Positions 18,281 to 27,410 are shown, counted from the first letter of the stretch. The stretch: 50,660 nucleotides of DNA from Candidatus Thorarchaeota archaeon (GCA_011365025.1 RDOF01000023.1:1-50660), one strand, 5' to 3'. The notes: a model not told the origin generated them from the letters alone. Made by a program: numbers and translations.

Positions 18281-19288
18281 ATGTCTGATGAGTGGTACGC
18301 GCTTGGGGTATCAGGCGCCAAGAGGTTCAAGGAGGCCAGAAAGTGCTTGCTACCCAACGAGAGTGTACAGTCCGCTTGCGAAGTGAAGCAGGGTTTTCTC
18401 GTTTTATCAGACCGACGAATTGTGGTTCTATATGAATCCAAACTGATGGGATATGAAATTGGCCATGTAGTTCCCTATGATTGCCTGGTTGGATTTAAGC
18501 AGGTAAAGCCAGACAGAAAAGACCTCCTTGGAGTCGCCCTCGATCAGTACGGCTGTCATCTGCCAGAAAGAAGAAGTCTTGCTCTCAGAGCACCAATAGT
18601 CAAACGTGGAGAGAATAAGACGGATGTGAAGAAGCGCTTTCAATCCGCAGTGGACAGATGCTCTCAAGCGGCGGGCGAAATCAAACTTACGCAGTCGATT
18701 GCATCCGAAGCCCCTCCGCCCCGAAGTTATAGCTATCTTTCGGATTTACCATCTAGTCTGACCTACAATGCGCTTCTTGATCTCAATGCGGTTCTTGAGG
18801 ACTGGCCCGTCTACAACGAACTTCATCAAAAGACGCAGAAGTACCTTGGCGATAATCCATTTCTTCTTGAAGAATCACTTAGGGATGGAAGCGACAAGGA
18901 GAGCGGCGTTCTATTTGCGGCTGGCCACTCGGGGTATATTTGGGTTCGAGGCAAGAAGAAGGGTCGTTTCATTAAGGGGCTGCTTGCAGACAGTGTTGAC
19001 TGGCGAAATGTCCGGTGTTTTGCTTACCGATGGCAAAATGACAGAGGGATAATCGACGCCACGTATTGCCTCACCAAGGATGGCAAGGAATCCACAGTGC
19101 AGTATCTTTGGAACCCCCCATTCAAGGGAGATGTACCGAAATATCCGTGGTTGTTGCAGCCACTGAACGGGCCCTGGATATTGGCCGATGTGGCCTACAA
19201 ATACTCTGGGCATGCAATACCAGCATCCTGGACTGGTTCAGAGGAGTCAATAAAGTCTGCATCATATCACCAAAGATACTACTACTAA
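18281..19288 (+). CDS. bPH-like domain protein
   Basis: 335 residues, no membrane helix. The N-terminal about 110 residues resemble bacterial PH-type domains: LLPNESVQSACEVKQGFLVLSDRRIVVLYES shows the dE...G.LvlTdrRl pattern. The remainder (about 150-335) is a second alpha/beta domain with many Trp/Tyr residues (YIWVRGKKKGRF, LWNPPFKGDVPKYPW). It starts directly after the stop of the CxxC protein. A role in protein or membrane recognition is plausible; no enzyme motif is visible. Confidence 0.7.
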   Translation: MSDEWYALGVSGAKRFKEARKCLLPNESVQSACEVKQGFLVLSDRRIVVLYESKLMGYEIGHVVPYDCLVGFKQVKPDRKDLLGVALDQYGCHLPERRSLALRAPIVKRGENKTDVKKRFQSAVDRCSQAAGEIKLTQSIASEAPPPRSYSYLSDLPSSLTYNALLDLNAVLEDWPVYNELHQKTQKYLGDNPFLLEESLRDGSDKESGVLFAAGHSGYIWVRGKKKGRFIKGLLADSVDWRNVRCFAYRWQNDRGIIDATYCLTKDGKESTVQYLWNPPFKGDVPKYPWLLQPLNGPWILADVAYKYSGHAIPASWTGSEESIKSASYHQRYYY

Positions 19289-19343
19289 GACACCTAACTC
19301 CAGAAGTCTAATCGCTGAGAAGGATTAGATTAATGAGGGACCT

Positions 19344-19901
19344 GTGACATCAGAAGCTAGCATAAAGAAGACACGCCTTCAGCGAACCGAGGGGAATGTG
19401 GTATACAATATTCTTACTTGTGCGCCTCTCATCATCGTTTCTTTTTTTGCTTCGCGCGTTGTGGGAATCTGGTATCCGGCTGCTGCCGACGTCGTCTTTG
19501 GTGTGCTCGTTATACCATCAGGCTGCTTCTATTTGTGGTTCATTGGATGGTTAATCCGTGGCCGATGGTACTTGGAGTATGACGAGAGCACTCTACTCTA
19601 TCGCACGATTCTATTCAGCTATCGGTGCGAGTGGAAAGACGTGGATAATGTTCGCAGCTACAAGAGCGAGGCATTTATGGGAAAATACCATGACACTTTC
19701 GTCATAGAGGTGCTTGGCAAGACCATGGAGTTCTTCCTCCCTGATTTTGGCCTTAGCACCAAGAAGAAGGCTGTATACTTCATTGAAGCTATTACAGAAA
19801 CATGGGGAAAGGCAAATCCCTCTGCAGCAACCAAAACGAAAGGAGAAAGAGCTGAACGAATTGCAGATGATGCCGATGACGAATTCGATGAAGAATCCTA
19901 G
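19344..19901 (+). CDS. Two-TM protein with bPH-like cytoplasmic domain
   Basis: 185 residues from GTG 19344. Two helices (about 22-42 and 48-70) are followed by RGRWYLEYDESTLLYRTILFSYRCEWKDVDNVRSY, cut here in the middle of a beta-sandwich typical of bacterial PH (bPH_) domains attached to two helices. The tail is highly acidic and basic in blocks (TKTKGERAERIADDADDEFDEES). It follows the CxxC and bPH-like pair on the same strand after 55 nt, so three genes may form one unit. Confidence 0.65.
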   Translation: MTSEASIKKTRLQRTEGNVVYNILTCAPLIIVSFFASRVVGIWYPAAADVVFGVLVIPSGCFYLWFIGWLIRGRWYLEYDESTLLYRTILFSYRCEWKDVDNVRSYKSEAFMGKYHDTFVIEVLGKTMEFFLPDFGLSTKKKAVYFIEAITETWGKANPSAATKTKGERAERIADDADDEFDEES

Positions 19902-20004
19902 ACACATCTCATTCCTCCCGGCTTTATAGTTCCATGGCTCCCCAAAAGACATAAGTCAACACAGCACAATACGCTCTTTGTTTCAGTGTTATGAGGGAAA
20001 TTTA

Positions 20005-21498
20005 GTGAGCAAAACCACTGACGATTCCTTGGATCTGTTTCAAAAGGGACATGCCTACTGGATTGAGGGGGACGAAATCGAAGCAGAGAAGGCTTTTCGA
20101 CAGGCGATTGAGTTGCGTCCGGATTTTGAGGACGCGCTATGCCATCTTGGCGTAGTTCTGTTTTCTACAGGGCGAACGGACGAAGCTGAGAAGTTGGCGC
20201 GGCAGGCAACAAGCATCAAGCCTGACTATCTAAAGGCTTGGAATCTTCTGGGCAGAGTTTATCGTGACCGGCGAGAGTATGAGGCGGCAGTAAATGTGCT
20301 AAAGAAAAGCCTCACTATGGACCCGAAATATATCGATGGATGGATTGAGCTCTCCGTTACTTACCATCAGCACGAAGAGATGGGCAAAGCGAAAGAGGCA
20401 ATTCAAGAAGCCATAAGGATAGGCTCCGATTCCGGAGAAACCTGGTTGAGGGTTGGGACAGCTCTTGTAATGATGGACCGATTCAGTGAGGCTGAGGATG
20501 CCTTCAAGAAGGCTATCGAGCGTAGCCCAAAGAATGCTGAAGCCTGGTCTGAGTTGGGTCGGCTACAGGGAAAGTCCGACCGCCTAGAGGCTGCACTTGA
20601 CTCTCTGCGGAAATCGACCAAGTTGGACCCGAAGATCGGAAAGACTTGGTATCGACTTGGCTCCATACTACTGAGTCTGGGCAGGATGAAGGAGGCAGAA
20701 GACGCCTTTCGTCAAGCTACTATCAACACTCCCAAAAATCCTGAGGCTTGGTGCAATTTGGGTGCTGCCTTGGTCAAGCTAGGTCAACTTGACGAGGCAG
20801 AAGAAACCCTGAAACGTGCAGTTGAAATCAGACCAGACTATCCCTTGGCTTGGAGCAATCTGGGAATACTGCTCAAATCAAAGGACATGCTTGAGGAGGC
20901 TGAGAAGGCCATGCAAAAAGCTCTCCTCTTCTCTCCTGATAATGCTCAGAACTGGGCAATTCTTGCTGACATTCTCAAAGAGCTTGGGCGTCCGGACGAA
21001 GCAACGAAGGCGATACAGCGGACTGCAGAGATTGAGGCAGAGAACGCCACGTCTTGGTATGAGCTTGGCTTGATGCTAAGGGACATTGGAGACCTCAAGG
21101 GTGCTGAGGGAGCTTTTACTTCAGCTACGCAGATTGATCCTGACTTGAGTGAGGCTTGGGGCAATCTGGCTCTTGTTCGTATTGAACTTGGAATGTCCAA
21201 AGATGCCCACGTGGCGGCCGAAAAGGCTGTTCAAATGGCACCGAAAGATGAAACTGCTTGGAGGACTCTAGGTAGGGTGCTTAAGGAGATGAGTGCGCTT
21301 TCAGAATCTGAGAAGGCTTTCAAGACTGCTGTTACGATAAAGGAGGATTACTCTGCGGGTTGGTGCGATTTAGGCGAGGTGCTATTTCTTCAGGACAGAC
21401 TGGGGGAGGCAGAAGAGGCATTCATGCTAGCGCTACGCCATGACCGTACGAATGAAGTAGCTCGTAATCGTTTGAGGAAGGTGTTGGAAAAGCAATAG
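20005..21498 (+). CDS. TPR repeat protein
   Basis: 497 residues from GTG 20005 (TTG 19978 is a 9-codon-longer alternative). The protein is almost entirely tetratricopeptide repeats, about 14 units of 34 residues. Each has W/A at position 4, LG at 7-8, A/G at 20 and P at 32 (for example AWSNLGILLKSKDMLEEAEK). No catalytic domain or signal peptide is present. TPR solenoids are protein-binding scaffolds; the partner is not identifiable. Monocistronic. Confidence 0.95.
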   Translation: MSKTTDDSLDLFQKGHAYWIEGDEIEAEKAFRQAIELRPDFEDALCHLGVVLFSTGRTDEAEKLARQATSIKPDYLKAWNLLGRVYRDRREYEAAVNVLKKSLTMDPKYIDGWIELSVTYHQHEEMGKAKEAIQEAIRIGSDSGETWLRVGTALVMMDRFSEAEDAFKKAIERSPKNAEAWSELGRLQGKSDRLEAALDSLRKSTKLDPKIGKTWYRLGSILLSLGRMKEAEDAFRQATINTPKNPEAWCNLGAALVKLGQLDEAEETLKRAVEIRPDYPLAWSNLGILLKSKDMLEEAEKAMQKALLFSPDNAQNWAILADILKELGRPDEATKAIQRTAEIEAENATSWYELGLMLRDIGDLKGAEGAFTSATQIDPDLSEAWGNLALVRIELGMSKDAHVAAEKAVQMAPKDETAWRTLGRVLKEMSALSESEKAFKTAVTIKEDYSAGWCDLGEVLFLQDRLGEAEEAFMLALRHDRTNEVARNRLRKVLEKQ

Positions 21499-21570
21499 CC
21501 CCAGTATGGGATCATCAATTTCTAAACTAAGGTCCGTACCGGAACAAGCAATATTTCAGCCTGCGATTGT

Positions 21571-21846
21571 TCAATATCTGCGCCTTCCTAGTCTATATTT
21601 CCGGCCGCCTCTCCTCCTGCAAAATCCTCTGCTTGGTCTAGAAAATGAATAGGGTGTTGGAGTAAATTCAGTACCAAGTACAGGAAATGCCAATTCTCCA
21701 TATGGGGCTCTCTCTTTGCGAGCTGCTGGCCTAAACCGGGAGCATACAAAGTCCTCAGGGTTTACAGGATTTCCATTCAGCATACAGACGCCATTGACCA
21801 AATGGCCACAGTCTTCATGGGTTGGGCTTTCAGACTTGGCAACCAA
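21571..21846 (-). CDS. Small Cys/Arg-rich protein, unknown
   Basis: About 91 residues if started at TTG 21846. The segment DCGHLVNGVCMLNGNPVNPEDFVCSRFRP has a Cys pattern C-x7-C-x13-C with conserved-looking Gly/Pro, suggesting a small metal- or disulfide-stabilised module. The tail is Arg/Gly-rich (RRRGGRKYRLGRRRY), possibly nucleic-acid binding. A longer frame to 21972 runs through the promoter-like sequence CATATACACATAATTATTATG, so the shorter start is preferred. It is not a confident gene. Confidence 0.45.
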   Translation of the reverse strand: MVAKSESPTHEDCGHLVNGVCMLNGNPVNPEDFVCSRFRPAARKERAPYGELAFPVLGTEFTPTPYSFSRPSRGFCRRRGGRKYRLGRRRY

Positions 21847-21994
21847 GGCGATCACATAATAATTATGTGTATATGCACAAATTAAGTATTGGGTCTTGCA
21901 TGCCTGCCTTCTCGGACAAAGACTTCGGTATTCTATGTGCTGCTGGGAAGCATCTATGCATCTGCTGCCCAATGAGTGGCAAATGCTGCGGCTT

Positions 21995-22447
21995 CTACAC
22001 CTGCTCCTTAGATAGAATCTCCTTAGCAGGGAGAATGATTGCTAGCAAATAGAGTATGGCACCTACAACGAAGGTGATCATACTCCCTCCAGTATATCCA
22101 ATGAATACTCTGTATCCAATGAGCATTCCCCATAGCATTCCACCAGAAAGTAGCAAGGCCCACCAAGACCACTTCTCTCCTTTCTCGTATCCAACCTTGG
22201 TAACGATAATCATCAGCAATGAAACGATGGTCATTGCTACGCCGAGCAGTTTCTTTGTAATGATATACATCTCTGCGTATGCGGGGTTTGCCGCCAGGTA
22301 ATCCGCAAAGCTCTGCCCTGTATAGAATAAGAAGTCACTTACAAACATGATTTCTGTGATGAATATCCACAGTAGGGAAACGACCAAGGCAAACACACCC
22401 ATGGCCATCATGATTATGGAACCTATCTTCAAGTATGATTTTACCAT
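21995..22447 (-). CDS. Four-TM membrane protein, unknown
   Basis: 150 residues. Hydrophobic helices are at about 8-30 (IGSIIMMAMGVFALVVSLLW), 66-84, 94-110 (WWALLLSGGMLWGMLIGY) and 120-140 (ITFVVGAILYLLAIILPA). No functional motif is visible. A TTATTAA sequence about 90 nt upstream (near 22528) is the nearest box A-like element. Confidence 0.7.
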   Translation of the reverse strand: MVKSYLKIGSIIMMAMGVFALVVSLLWIFITEIMFVSDFLFYTGQSFADYLAANPAYAEMYIITKKLLGVAMTIVSLLMIIVTKVGYEKGEKWSWWALLLSGGMLWGMLIGYRVFIGYTGGSMITFVVGAILYLLAIILPAKEILSKEQV

Positions 22448-22582
22448 TCTCTTTCCTCCGATGGGGGTCCGGTATCCCTACCCACGCATCAATTCCCTAA
22501 TCACGGACGTTGAATATATCTCTTTGTTATTAATCCGCTGTCACAATCAGGCAGAGGCTGTTTTCTTTGAGCAAACACATTT

Positions 22583-23452
22583 CTAGGGCTTTAGGAATCT
22601 GAAGTATTTCCCAATGTTTCTTACACTAATATGTAGCCTCGGAACCCTTGTTCTGTATTCTTGGAAGGAATCTCCAAATCTCTGTATCAATTCTCTCTCT
22701 TCGCGTATTGTCTGATACCAGAAGGTGGCATAGACTATTAGGAATATTAGAATAGAGTACACGGAGAACCTGAATGCGAGTCCAGCTAGACCAAGTAGCA
22801 CGCCCCCGAAATATGCTGGATGACGGACTACCGAATAGATTTCATGCTCCTGAATCTCTGATTCCTCAGGGAAGTAGAGATAGACCACGGTCATGTAGTC
22901 TATCCCAAATGTCAAAATGGAGCTTCTCACGGTCAACGCGCCTAGCAGAATGAAGAATCCCGAGAACGAAACTCGCAGAAGGATATCAAGAAATAATGGG
23001 GTTCCGACCAAAGGAAGTAGCGACTGTGACCATTGGACTGTGAGTGGGTTCACTGGCGTGCCGGGTGGCAGCGATCGAATAGAGGTGAACTGATGGAAAA
23101 CAAGGGGCGGAACAAGGAATACTCCTATCACACCTGTTTGGATCATCCTCTGGTAGGCAAGGTCACCGTATTTCGCCTTCATCTCATCTCTTTTCCTCCA
23201 GAGTTTCCCAATCAGTATGTGCGCCATCACAAGCATTAGCAAGCTTCCTAAGATGGGTAGGAATGGTTCTATTGGCACAAGTACCTCCACAGAACCGAAG
23301 AGGCGCGGCACGATATCCAACAGAATCAGGAAGCAATAGCCAATGATTGCAGCAAAGAGGCCTCTGATAGGCAGGAGAAAAATACGTCGACCAGGATATG
23401 CAGGAAGTTTTTCGCGGAGCTTATCCATTCCTTTCAGTTTCATTTGAGCCAC
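22583..23452 (-). CDS. ICMT/PEMT-like membrane methyltransferase homologue (paralogue 2)
   Basis: 289 residues with about six to seven helices. Near the C-terminus EIYSVVRHPAYFGGVLLG carries the SAM-binding His211-Pro212, followed by REERELIQRFGDSFQEYRTRVPR. These are the two conserved parts of isoprenylcysteine methyltransferase/phosphatidylethanolamine methyltransferase-type enzymes. It has a longer N-terminal membrane region than the other two homologues in the window and is clearly more diverged. The substrate (prenyl-cysteine, lipid headgroup or other) is not decided by sequence. Confidence 0.8.
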   Translation of the reverse strand: MAQMKLKGMDKLREKLPAYPGRRIFLLPIRGLFAAIIGYCFLILLDIVPRLFGSVEVLVPIEPFLPILGSLLMLVMAHILIGKLWRKRDEMKAKYGDLAYQRMIQTGVIGVFLVPPLVFHQFTSIRSLPPGTPVNPLTVQWSQSLLPLVGTPLFLDILLRVSFSGFFILLGALTVRSSILTFGIDYMTVVYLYFPEESEIQEHEIYSVVRHPAYFGGVLLGLAGLAFRFSVYSILIFLIVYATFWYQTIREERELIQRFGDSFQEYRTRVPRLHISVRNIGKYFRFLKP

Positions 23453-23607
23453 TTCTTGGATTCATCGTGGAGCTGAACGCTCTAATATCCTGTTTCCTTC
23501 TCAGATTACAGAGACCGCCATCCCCATCACGAGTTAGCTCACTTCGCATTCTAGCGCAATTCCTTCTTTCGAAAAAGAGTAATTTTGCTGCTTAGACGAG
23601 CTAGGTC

Positions 23608-23617
23608 AAATATACAT
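23608..23617 (+). promoter_or_regulatory. Box A of the first CPBP protease gene
   Basis: AAATATACAT centred about 26 nt before GTG 23638. It supports a leaderless transcript and the GTG start over ATG 23647. Confidence 0.55.
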
Positions 23618-23637
23618 CAACTTCAAAAAGCAGAACG

Positions 23638-24522
23638 GTGGTTCAGATGATAGAAGTGGAATTTGCCGAGCCAGGACCCGAAGAACGAAGAGAATCGCCT
23701 TCACTTCTCTCAAATCCGACTTCTCTGGCAGTATTCTTTTTCTCAATATCGCTTGTCTTCAGATTAATTGACATCTTCATCCTGAATATGGGGGATACCG
23801 ATTTCGGGATCCTGCCATCGAAAGTCATCCCCCTCATACTAATACTTGCTTTCCTTCACCACACCAAACAAGGTATTTCTGCGGTTGGCCTACATGCGCA
23901 TCTTGTCCGCGCAGGCGTATTTCTCGGTTTGGTCGCCTCTCTGGTCTACCTTGGAATTAGCGTCGGAGGTGTCTTTGTTAGTCTGGGCCTTATTGGAGCA
24001 AATCCAATCATTTCACTCTACAAGTTTGACTATCTCGGCCAAGACTTGATCTACCAAACGGCAAATGCAATAATGGAAGAGGTGCTGTTCAGGGGTTTGA
24101 TGCTCCGCTGCTTCATGACGCGTTTCAGTCTGCACAAAGCCAATTTCCTGCAGGCTTTCTGTTTTGGCCTTTGGCATGTTGTATGGCCCATAAACACACT
24201 ACTCGCAGGCTACATCTCACTTGAGGGTGCGATGCTTTGGAGCATTGAATACACACTCTCCGGCACCATAATGGGCTTTGCCTGGGGATACATGTTTTTG
24301 AGAAGCGGCACTCTTGTGGCTCCGATTCTGAATCACTTCGTCATCAACTTCTCAAGTGCTTACGTAATCGTTGAGGGGCTGGAATCAGCTTCATCAATGA
24401 TAGAAATGGTGTGTCCGATGGCGGCCGTATTGGGCGTTTTTCTAATAGTCATATTGCTTACTCGGAGTGACAAAGTGAGTCGCGTTACACCTTGGTCCAG
24501 TCCCCAAATTAGAGAATCCTGA
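23638..24522 (+). CDS. CPBP-family intramembrane metalloprotease (Rce1/Abi-like), copy 1
   Basis: 294 residues with about eight helices. All three family motifs are intact: EEVLFRG (Glu147, Glu148, Arg152), FGLWH (His180) and HFVINF (His233, Asn237). These form the active site in the membrane. In eukaryotes the Rce1 branch cleaves the aaX residues from prenylated CaaX proteins; most prokaryotic CPBP members have unknown targets. The gene is divergent from the ICMT-like gene (185-base gap). This pairs homologues of two steps of CaaX processing, but shared regulation is only a guess. Confidence 0.9.
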   Translation: MVQMIEVEFAEPGPEERRESPSLLSNPTSLAVFFFSISLVFRLIDIFILNMGDTDFGILPSKVIPLILILAFLHHTKQGISAVGLHAHLVRAGVFLGLVASLVYLGISVGGVFVSLGLIGANPIISLYKFDYLGQDLIYQTANAIMEEVLFRGLMLRCFMTRFSLHKANFLQAFCFGLWHVVWPINTLLAGYISLEGAMLWSIEYTLSGTIMGFAWGYMFLRSGTLVAPILNHFVINFSSAYVIVEGLESASSMIEMVCPMAAVLGVFLIVILLTRSDKVSRVTPWSSPQIRES

Positions 24523-24682
24523 AGAAGACAACTGGGGGATGGAGTGACTGGAACTGTCGTGAAAACTTTCCAGCTCCTTCTCTCTCTCTCCCGATTCCCA
24601 ATTTCGCAATATCATTTCCTTAATCCCACGGAACTTCATCACAGTTTCCATGGCAAAAGCGCTCTGGATGTGTACACCCAAA

Positions 24683-26005
24683 TTACGCCTTGCTCTTTCT
24701 CCTACGCCAAGCACTGAAGACAAAAATTCCGACCGAGATGCTGGTAGCAGCCGCCATAATCAGAATGATTGCATCTATGGTTGGAAGCATGCCTATGTGA
24801 GTCATCACCAGAGTTCGAATCTCATTGTTCACCGCATTGATGTCATCCCATTCAGTTGAAGTACTATCCAGTATTGCATTCACATTTGAGAGCCTAACAT
24901 AGCCTACCTTGGTCGTTGGATTGAAGAACATCTCAGCAGTAAATCCAATGGTGGAACCGCCATGTCCCAGAATTCCATGATTTGCGACTTCTATTCCCAA
25001 ACCATAGCCAAACCTGACAAGGTCCTTTCGTAGATTCTTAAGCAAGCCATTTGGACCCGTGTTCTCAAACATCATGGCAAGAGTGTCTTGCTGCAGTAGT
25101 TGAAATCCATCAAACTGCCCGTTGTTCATCAATGCAATGAGGAGGTTTCCCATATCTCTTGCCGAGCTTCTTAGCATATACTGCCCATTCCAAATGGGAA
25201 TCTCTGTATTTGTAGAATCTCCAGACATACGTGTATATGGAATGGCATGATGGTCCGAGAACTCAGAGGCATTGAATCCAGTATTATTCATCCTCAACGG
25301 AGTGAAGATGTTCTCCTGCATGTACTGCGGGGCTGTCTGGTTTGATACTAGTTCCAAGAGGTAGTTCAAGATTTTGTATCCAGTGTTGGAATAGCCATAT
25401 TGGGTATTTGGCTCAAAGGCCCAATTACTACTACTATACAGCACTCCATCCAATGGAATGCATTTGGCTAGATATGCGCCAAGAGAGATTCCAATAACAG
25501 AGTCGTAGTAACCTCGGACATAAGATCTATACTCAGGAGTATAGCCTCCCTCCCAATCATAGCAGAACTCGGAATAAAGCGTAGCGGTCAGTCCTGAACG
25601 ATGCGAGAGGAGCATCCGGATAGTGATATTTGTATCCGGGTAATCTGGATGTTCCATATTGAATGGAAGGTGATCGTTGACATTGTCATCCAAACCTATG
25701 ATTTCGTCCTCATAGAGTTGAAGGATTGAGATTGCTGTGAATACCTTCTGTATGGACCCTATCAGGAATGTCGTATCAGAGTCTATCTGTTCACCATATC
25801 CCCTTGCCCAGTCTATCTCGGTGCCTGATACCACACAGCAGTGAAGGGATGGTATGTCGCCTTCTGCTGCTATCCGTTCCACTTCCATTTCAACACTGGA
25901 TGAAACAAGCGCCGATCCCGCTGCTACGCTGAACGTAACTAATGCACCAACAACGAGAACAGAGACGAGAACTACCAGTGTTCTTCCTTTCTTTTTCATG
26001 AGCAA
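24683..26005 (-). CDS. Membrane-anchored serine hydrolase (class C beta-lactamase/D-peptidase-like)
   Basis: 440 residues: N-terminal signal anchor (VVLVSVLVVGALVTFSVAAG, about 10-30), an extracytoplasmic beta-lactamase-type domain, a C-terminal TM (IDAIILIMAAATSISVGIFVF) and a basic tail RRRKSKA. All catalytic motifs are present: GSIQK (Ser84, Lys87), YSN in YGYSNTGYK and GHGGSTIGF as the HxG motif. Three or more N-x-S/T sequons occur. Probable outside-facing peptidase or esterase. ATG 25999 is an equally good start. The 160-base convergent gap before it holds no supported gene. Confidence 0.92.
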   Translation of the reverse strand: MLMKKKGRTLVVLVSVLVVGALVTFSVAAGSALVSSSVEMEVERIAAEGDIPSLHCCVVSGTEIDWARGYGEQIDSDTTFLIGSIQKVFTAISILQLYEDEIIGLDDNVNDHLPFNMEHPDYPDTNITIRMLLSHRSGLTATLYSEFCYDWEGGYTPEYRSYVRGYYDSVIGISLGAYLAKCIPLDGVLYSSSNWAFEPNTQYGYSNTGYKILNYLLELVSNQTAPQYMQENIFTPLRMNNTGFNASEFSDHHAIPYTRMSGDSTNTEIPIWNGQYMLRSSARDMGNLLIALMNNGQFDGFQLLQQDTLAMMFENTGPNGLLKNLRKDLVRFGYGLGIEVANHGILGHGGSTIGFTAEMFFNPTTKVGYVRLSNVNAILDSTSTEWDDINAVNNEIRTLVMTHIGMLPTIDAIILIMAAATSISVGIFVFSAWRRRKSKA

Positions 26006-26162
26006 AGCAAACCTATCTCTTCCTGAAAGCTAATTGCTCTTAAATGCCTAATAATCCTGATATTCTCGGCATCAGATTGCTGAGAACCGGCAACTGCTTT
26101 GAATGCTTCACTTGTTTCGGCAGGATGGATGAAACAGGGTGGTTTGGCATTTCAATGATGCA

Positions 26163-26579
26163 TTAGAATCCGAGTAACTCTCGAACCTTTTTATCCAAGT
26201 CCTCTGGGTCAACAAGATCTACGCATTCAAATGCCTCACCCAGCAGTTTCTTAGCCTCGTCATGATAACCCTTTGGGGCAACGATGAACACCTGTATATT
26301 GTATGCCTTTGCTCGAAAGAGCAGGTCACTAGGTCGAATTCCTCGGTATTCATCATCGTCGATGGGGAGTGGCTCCTTGGTGTCCTTACACATCTTTAGA
26401 GGTGGTATTACCTTGTGGAGGTATCCAATTATGAGATCCACCTCGTTTGGTTCAATAAGTGATGCCTGCTTTCCATGACCATCCCATTCGTTTGCCAGAG
26501 GTAGGGTGCAAAATCCATTTGCGACAATTGCAGTAAGTAGTCCTGAGTCTGTTCCTTCGAAATATCCCACAGTTTTCAT
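26163..26579 (-). CDS. Hypothetical alpha/beta protein
   Basis: 138 residues from ATG 26579, chosen over the longer frame to 26648 because the extra N-terminus is Arg-rich and runs through a box A-like TTATTAA. The sequence starts KTVGYFEGTDSGLLTAIVANGF, with a middle EVDLIIGYLHKVIPPLKMCKD and a strand-helix IQVFIVAPKGYHDEAKKLL, suggesting a small Rossmann-like or receiver-like fold. I do not recognise the family. It is divergent from the PadR gene. Confidence 0.65.
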   Translation of the reverse strand: MKTVGYFEGTDSGLLTAIVANGFCTLPLANEWDGHGKQASLIEPNEVDLIIGYLHKVIPPLKMCKDTKEPLPIDDDEYRGIRPSDLLFRAKAYNIQVFIVAPKGYHDEAKKLLGEAFECVDLVDPEDLDKKVRELLGF

Positions 26580-26683
26580 ATTTACCAACTGAATAGTATT
26601 CTCGGCCTTGGTTAATAATCTCTTGGCTCTGTGACGAAAGCGCCGCAAATGCGTATTTGCTGCAGGTCGACTTCTTGCTAAGG

Positions 26684-26740
26684 TTTATATTCGAATAATC
26701 ATCAGTATTGATATCAATGGTGATATCAGTATTGATACAT
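26684..26740 (+). promoter_or_regulatory. Promoter and operator of the PadR regulator gene
   Basis: A box A-like TTTATAT (26684-26690) is followed by two identical 13-mers ATCAGTATTGATA at 26701-26713 and 26725-26737 (24 nt apart, about two helical turns). Between and within them are the perfect palindromes ATTGATATCAAT (26707-26718) and TGATATCA (26721-26728). The spacing and symmetry fit a dimeric winged-helix repressor bound at two sites on one DNA face just downstream of the TBP site. Autoregulation by the PadR protein is the simplest reading. Confidence 0.65.
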
Positions 26741-26755
26741 AATGAAATTGTGACT

Positions 26756-26764
26756 AGGAGGTGA
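26756..26764 (+). promoter_or_regulatory. Strong Shine-Dalgarno site of the PadR gene
   Basis: AGGAGGTGA ends 10 nt before ATG 26775. It is one of the few full-length SD sequences in the window and fixes both the start and a leadered mRNA, which leaves room for the operator. Confidence 0.75.
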
Positions 26765-26774
26765 AAGAACAAAG

Positions 26775-27314
26775 ATGCGCAGACCAAGAACACATCGTCA
26801 TTGGAGCAGGCGAACATCATTTGCTCCAAAGGGATACCTAAGATACCGCGTCCTGAATATGCTCAGTGAGAAATCCATGTCGGGAGCCGAGATTATCAGA
26901 GAGGTTGAGGAAAACACTGGGGGTCGTTGGAGGCCAAGCCCCGGTTCTGTCTATCCTCTGCTTTCCTGGCTCTTGGATTCGGGTTATACACGCGAGATAG
27001 CGGACACCGATGCTGGTGTTCGTCGCTATGAGCTGACCGATCAGGGTAAGAAGTTGCTTGAAGAACATGAACAGCAAAGAGAGCAAGACAAGGGGACTCG
27101 ATTCTTCGGTCCGCAGTTTGAAGACTGGGAAGGACCTATGCCAGAAGAGGCACGTGAGCTGCTTGAGAGCTGGCACAAAATGCGACATGCCGGCTACAAA
27201 CTTCGCCGGAGAGTCAGAGAAAGCTATTCAGAGGCTCTGGTGAAAGAGGCGAAGAAACTCGTTGATGCCTTCGTGGATGGGATAACTCGTCTCACTGAGA
27301 ATAAGGGAGAATAG
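26775..27314 (+). CDS. PadR-family transcriptional regulator
   Basis: 179 residues. A basic N-terminus is followed by the PadR winged helix (about 20-95): YRVLNMLSEKSMSGAEII, GRWRPSPGSVYPLLSWLLDSG (recognition helix) and the wing RRYELTDQGKKLLEEH. The long C-terminal part (about 100-179) is Glu/Lys/Arg-rich and predicted helical, as in PadR-s2 dimerisation domains. It faces an ABC exporter operon encoded convergently just downstream. PadR proteins often control drug or lipid exporters, so those genes are likely targets alongside its own operator. Confidence 0.92.
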   Translation: MRRPRTHRHWSRRTSFAPKGYLRYRVLNMLSEKSMSGAEIIREVEENTGGRWRPSPGSVYPLLSWLLDSGYTREIADTDAGVRRYELTDQGKKLLEEHEQQREQDKGTRFFGPQFEDWEGPMPEEARELLESWHKMRHAGYKLRRRVRESYSEALVKEAKKLVDAFVDGITRLTENKGE

Positions 27315-27410
27315 TTATCTCGGTGGAGTGAGAATACTCGCTTCACCTTCTATTTCTACCAAGGTGAAGTAATCCCTGTGGCGCAGCATCGTCATTGGTG
27401 TCTTTTGCAG

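Noticed and set aside
21873..22052. Cys-rich plus-strand ORF as a definite gene
   Set aside because: It runs 58 bases into the opposite membrane gene, has no promoter at the right distance, and may be chance; kept only as a low-interest note.
24442..24723. Minus-strand frame of 93 codons between convergent genes
   Set aside because: It overlaps the 3' ends of both well-supported neighbours and shows no fold or motif.
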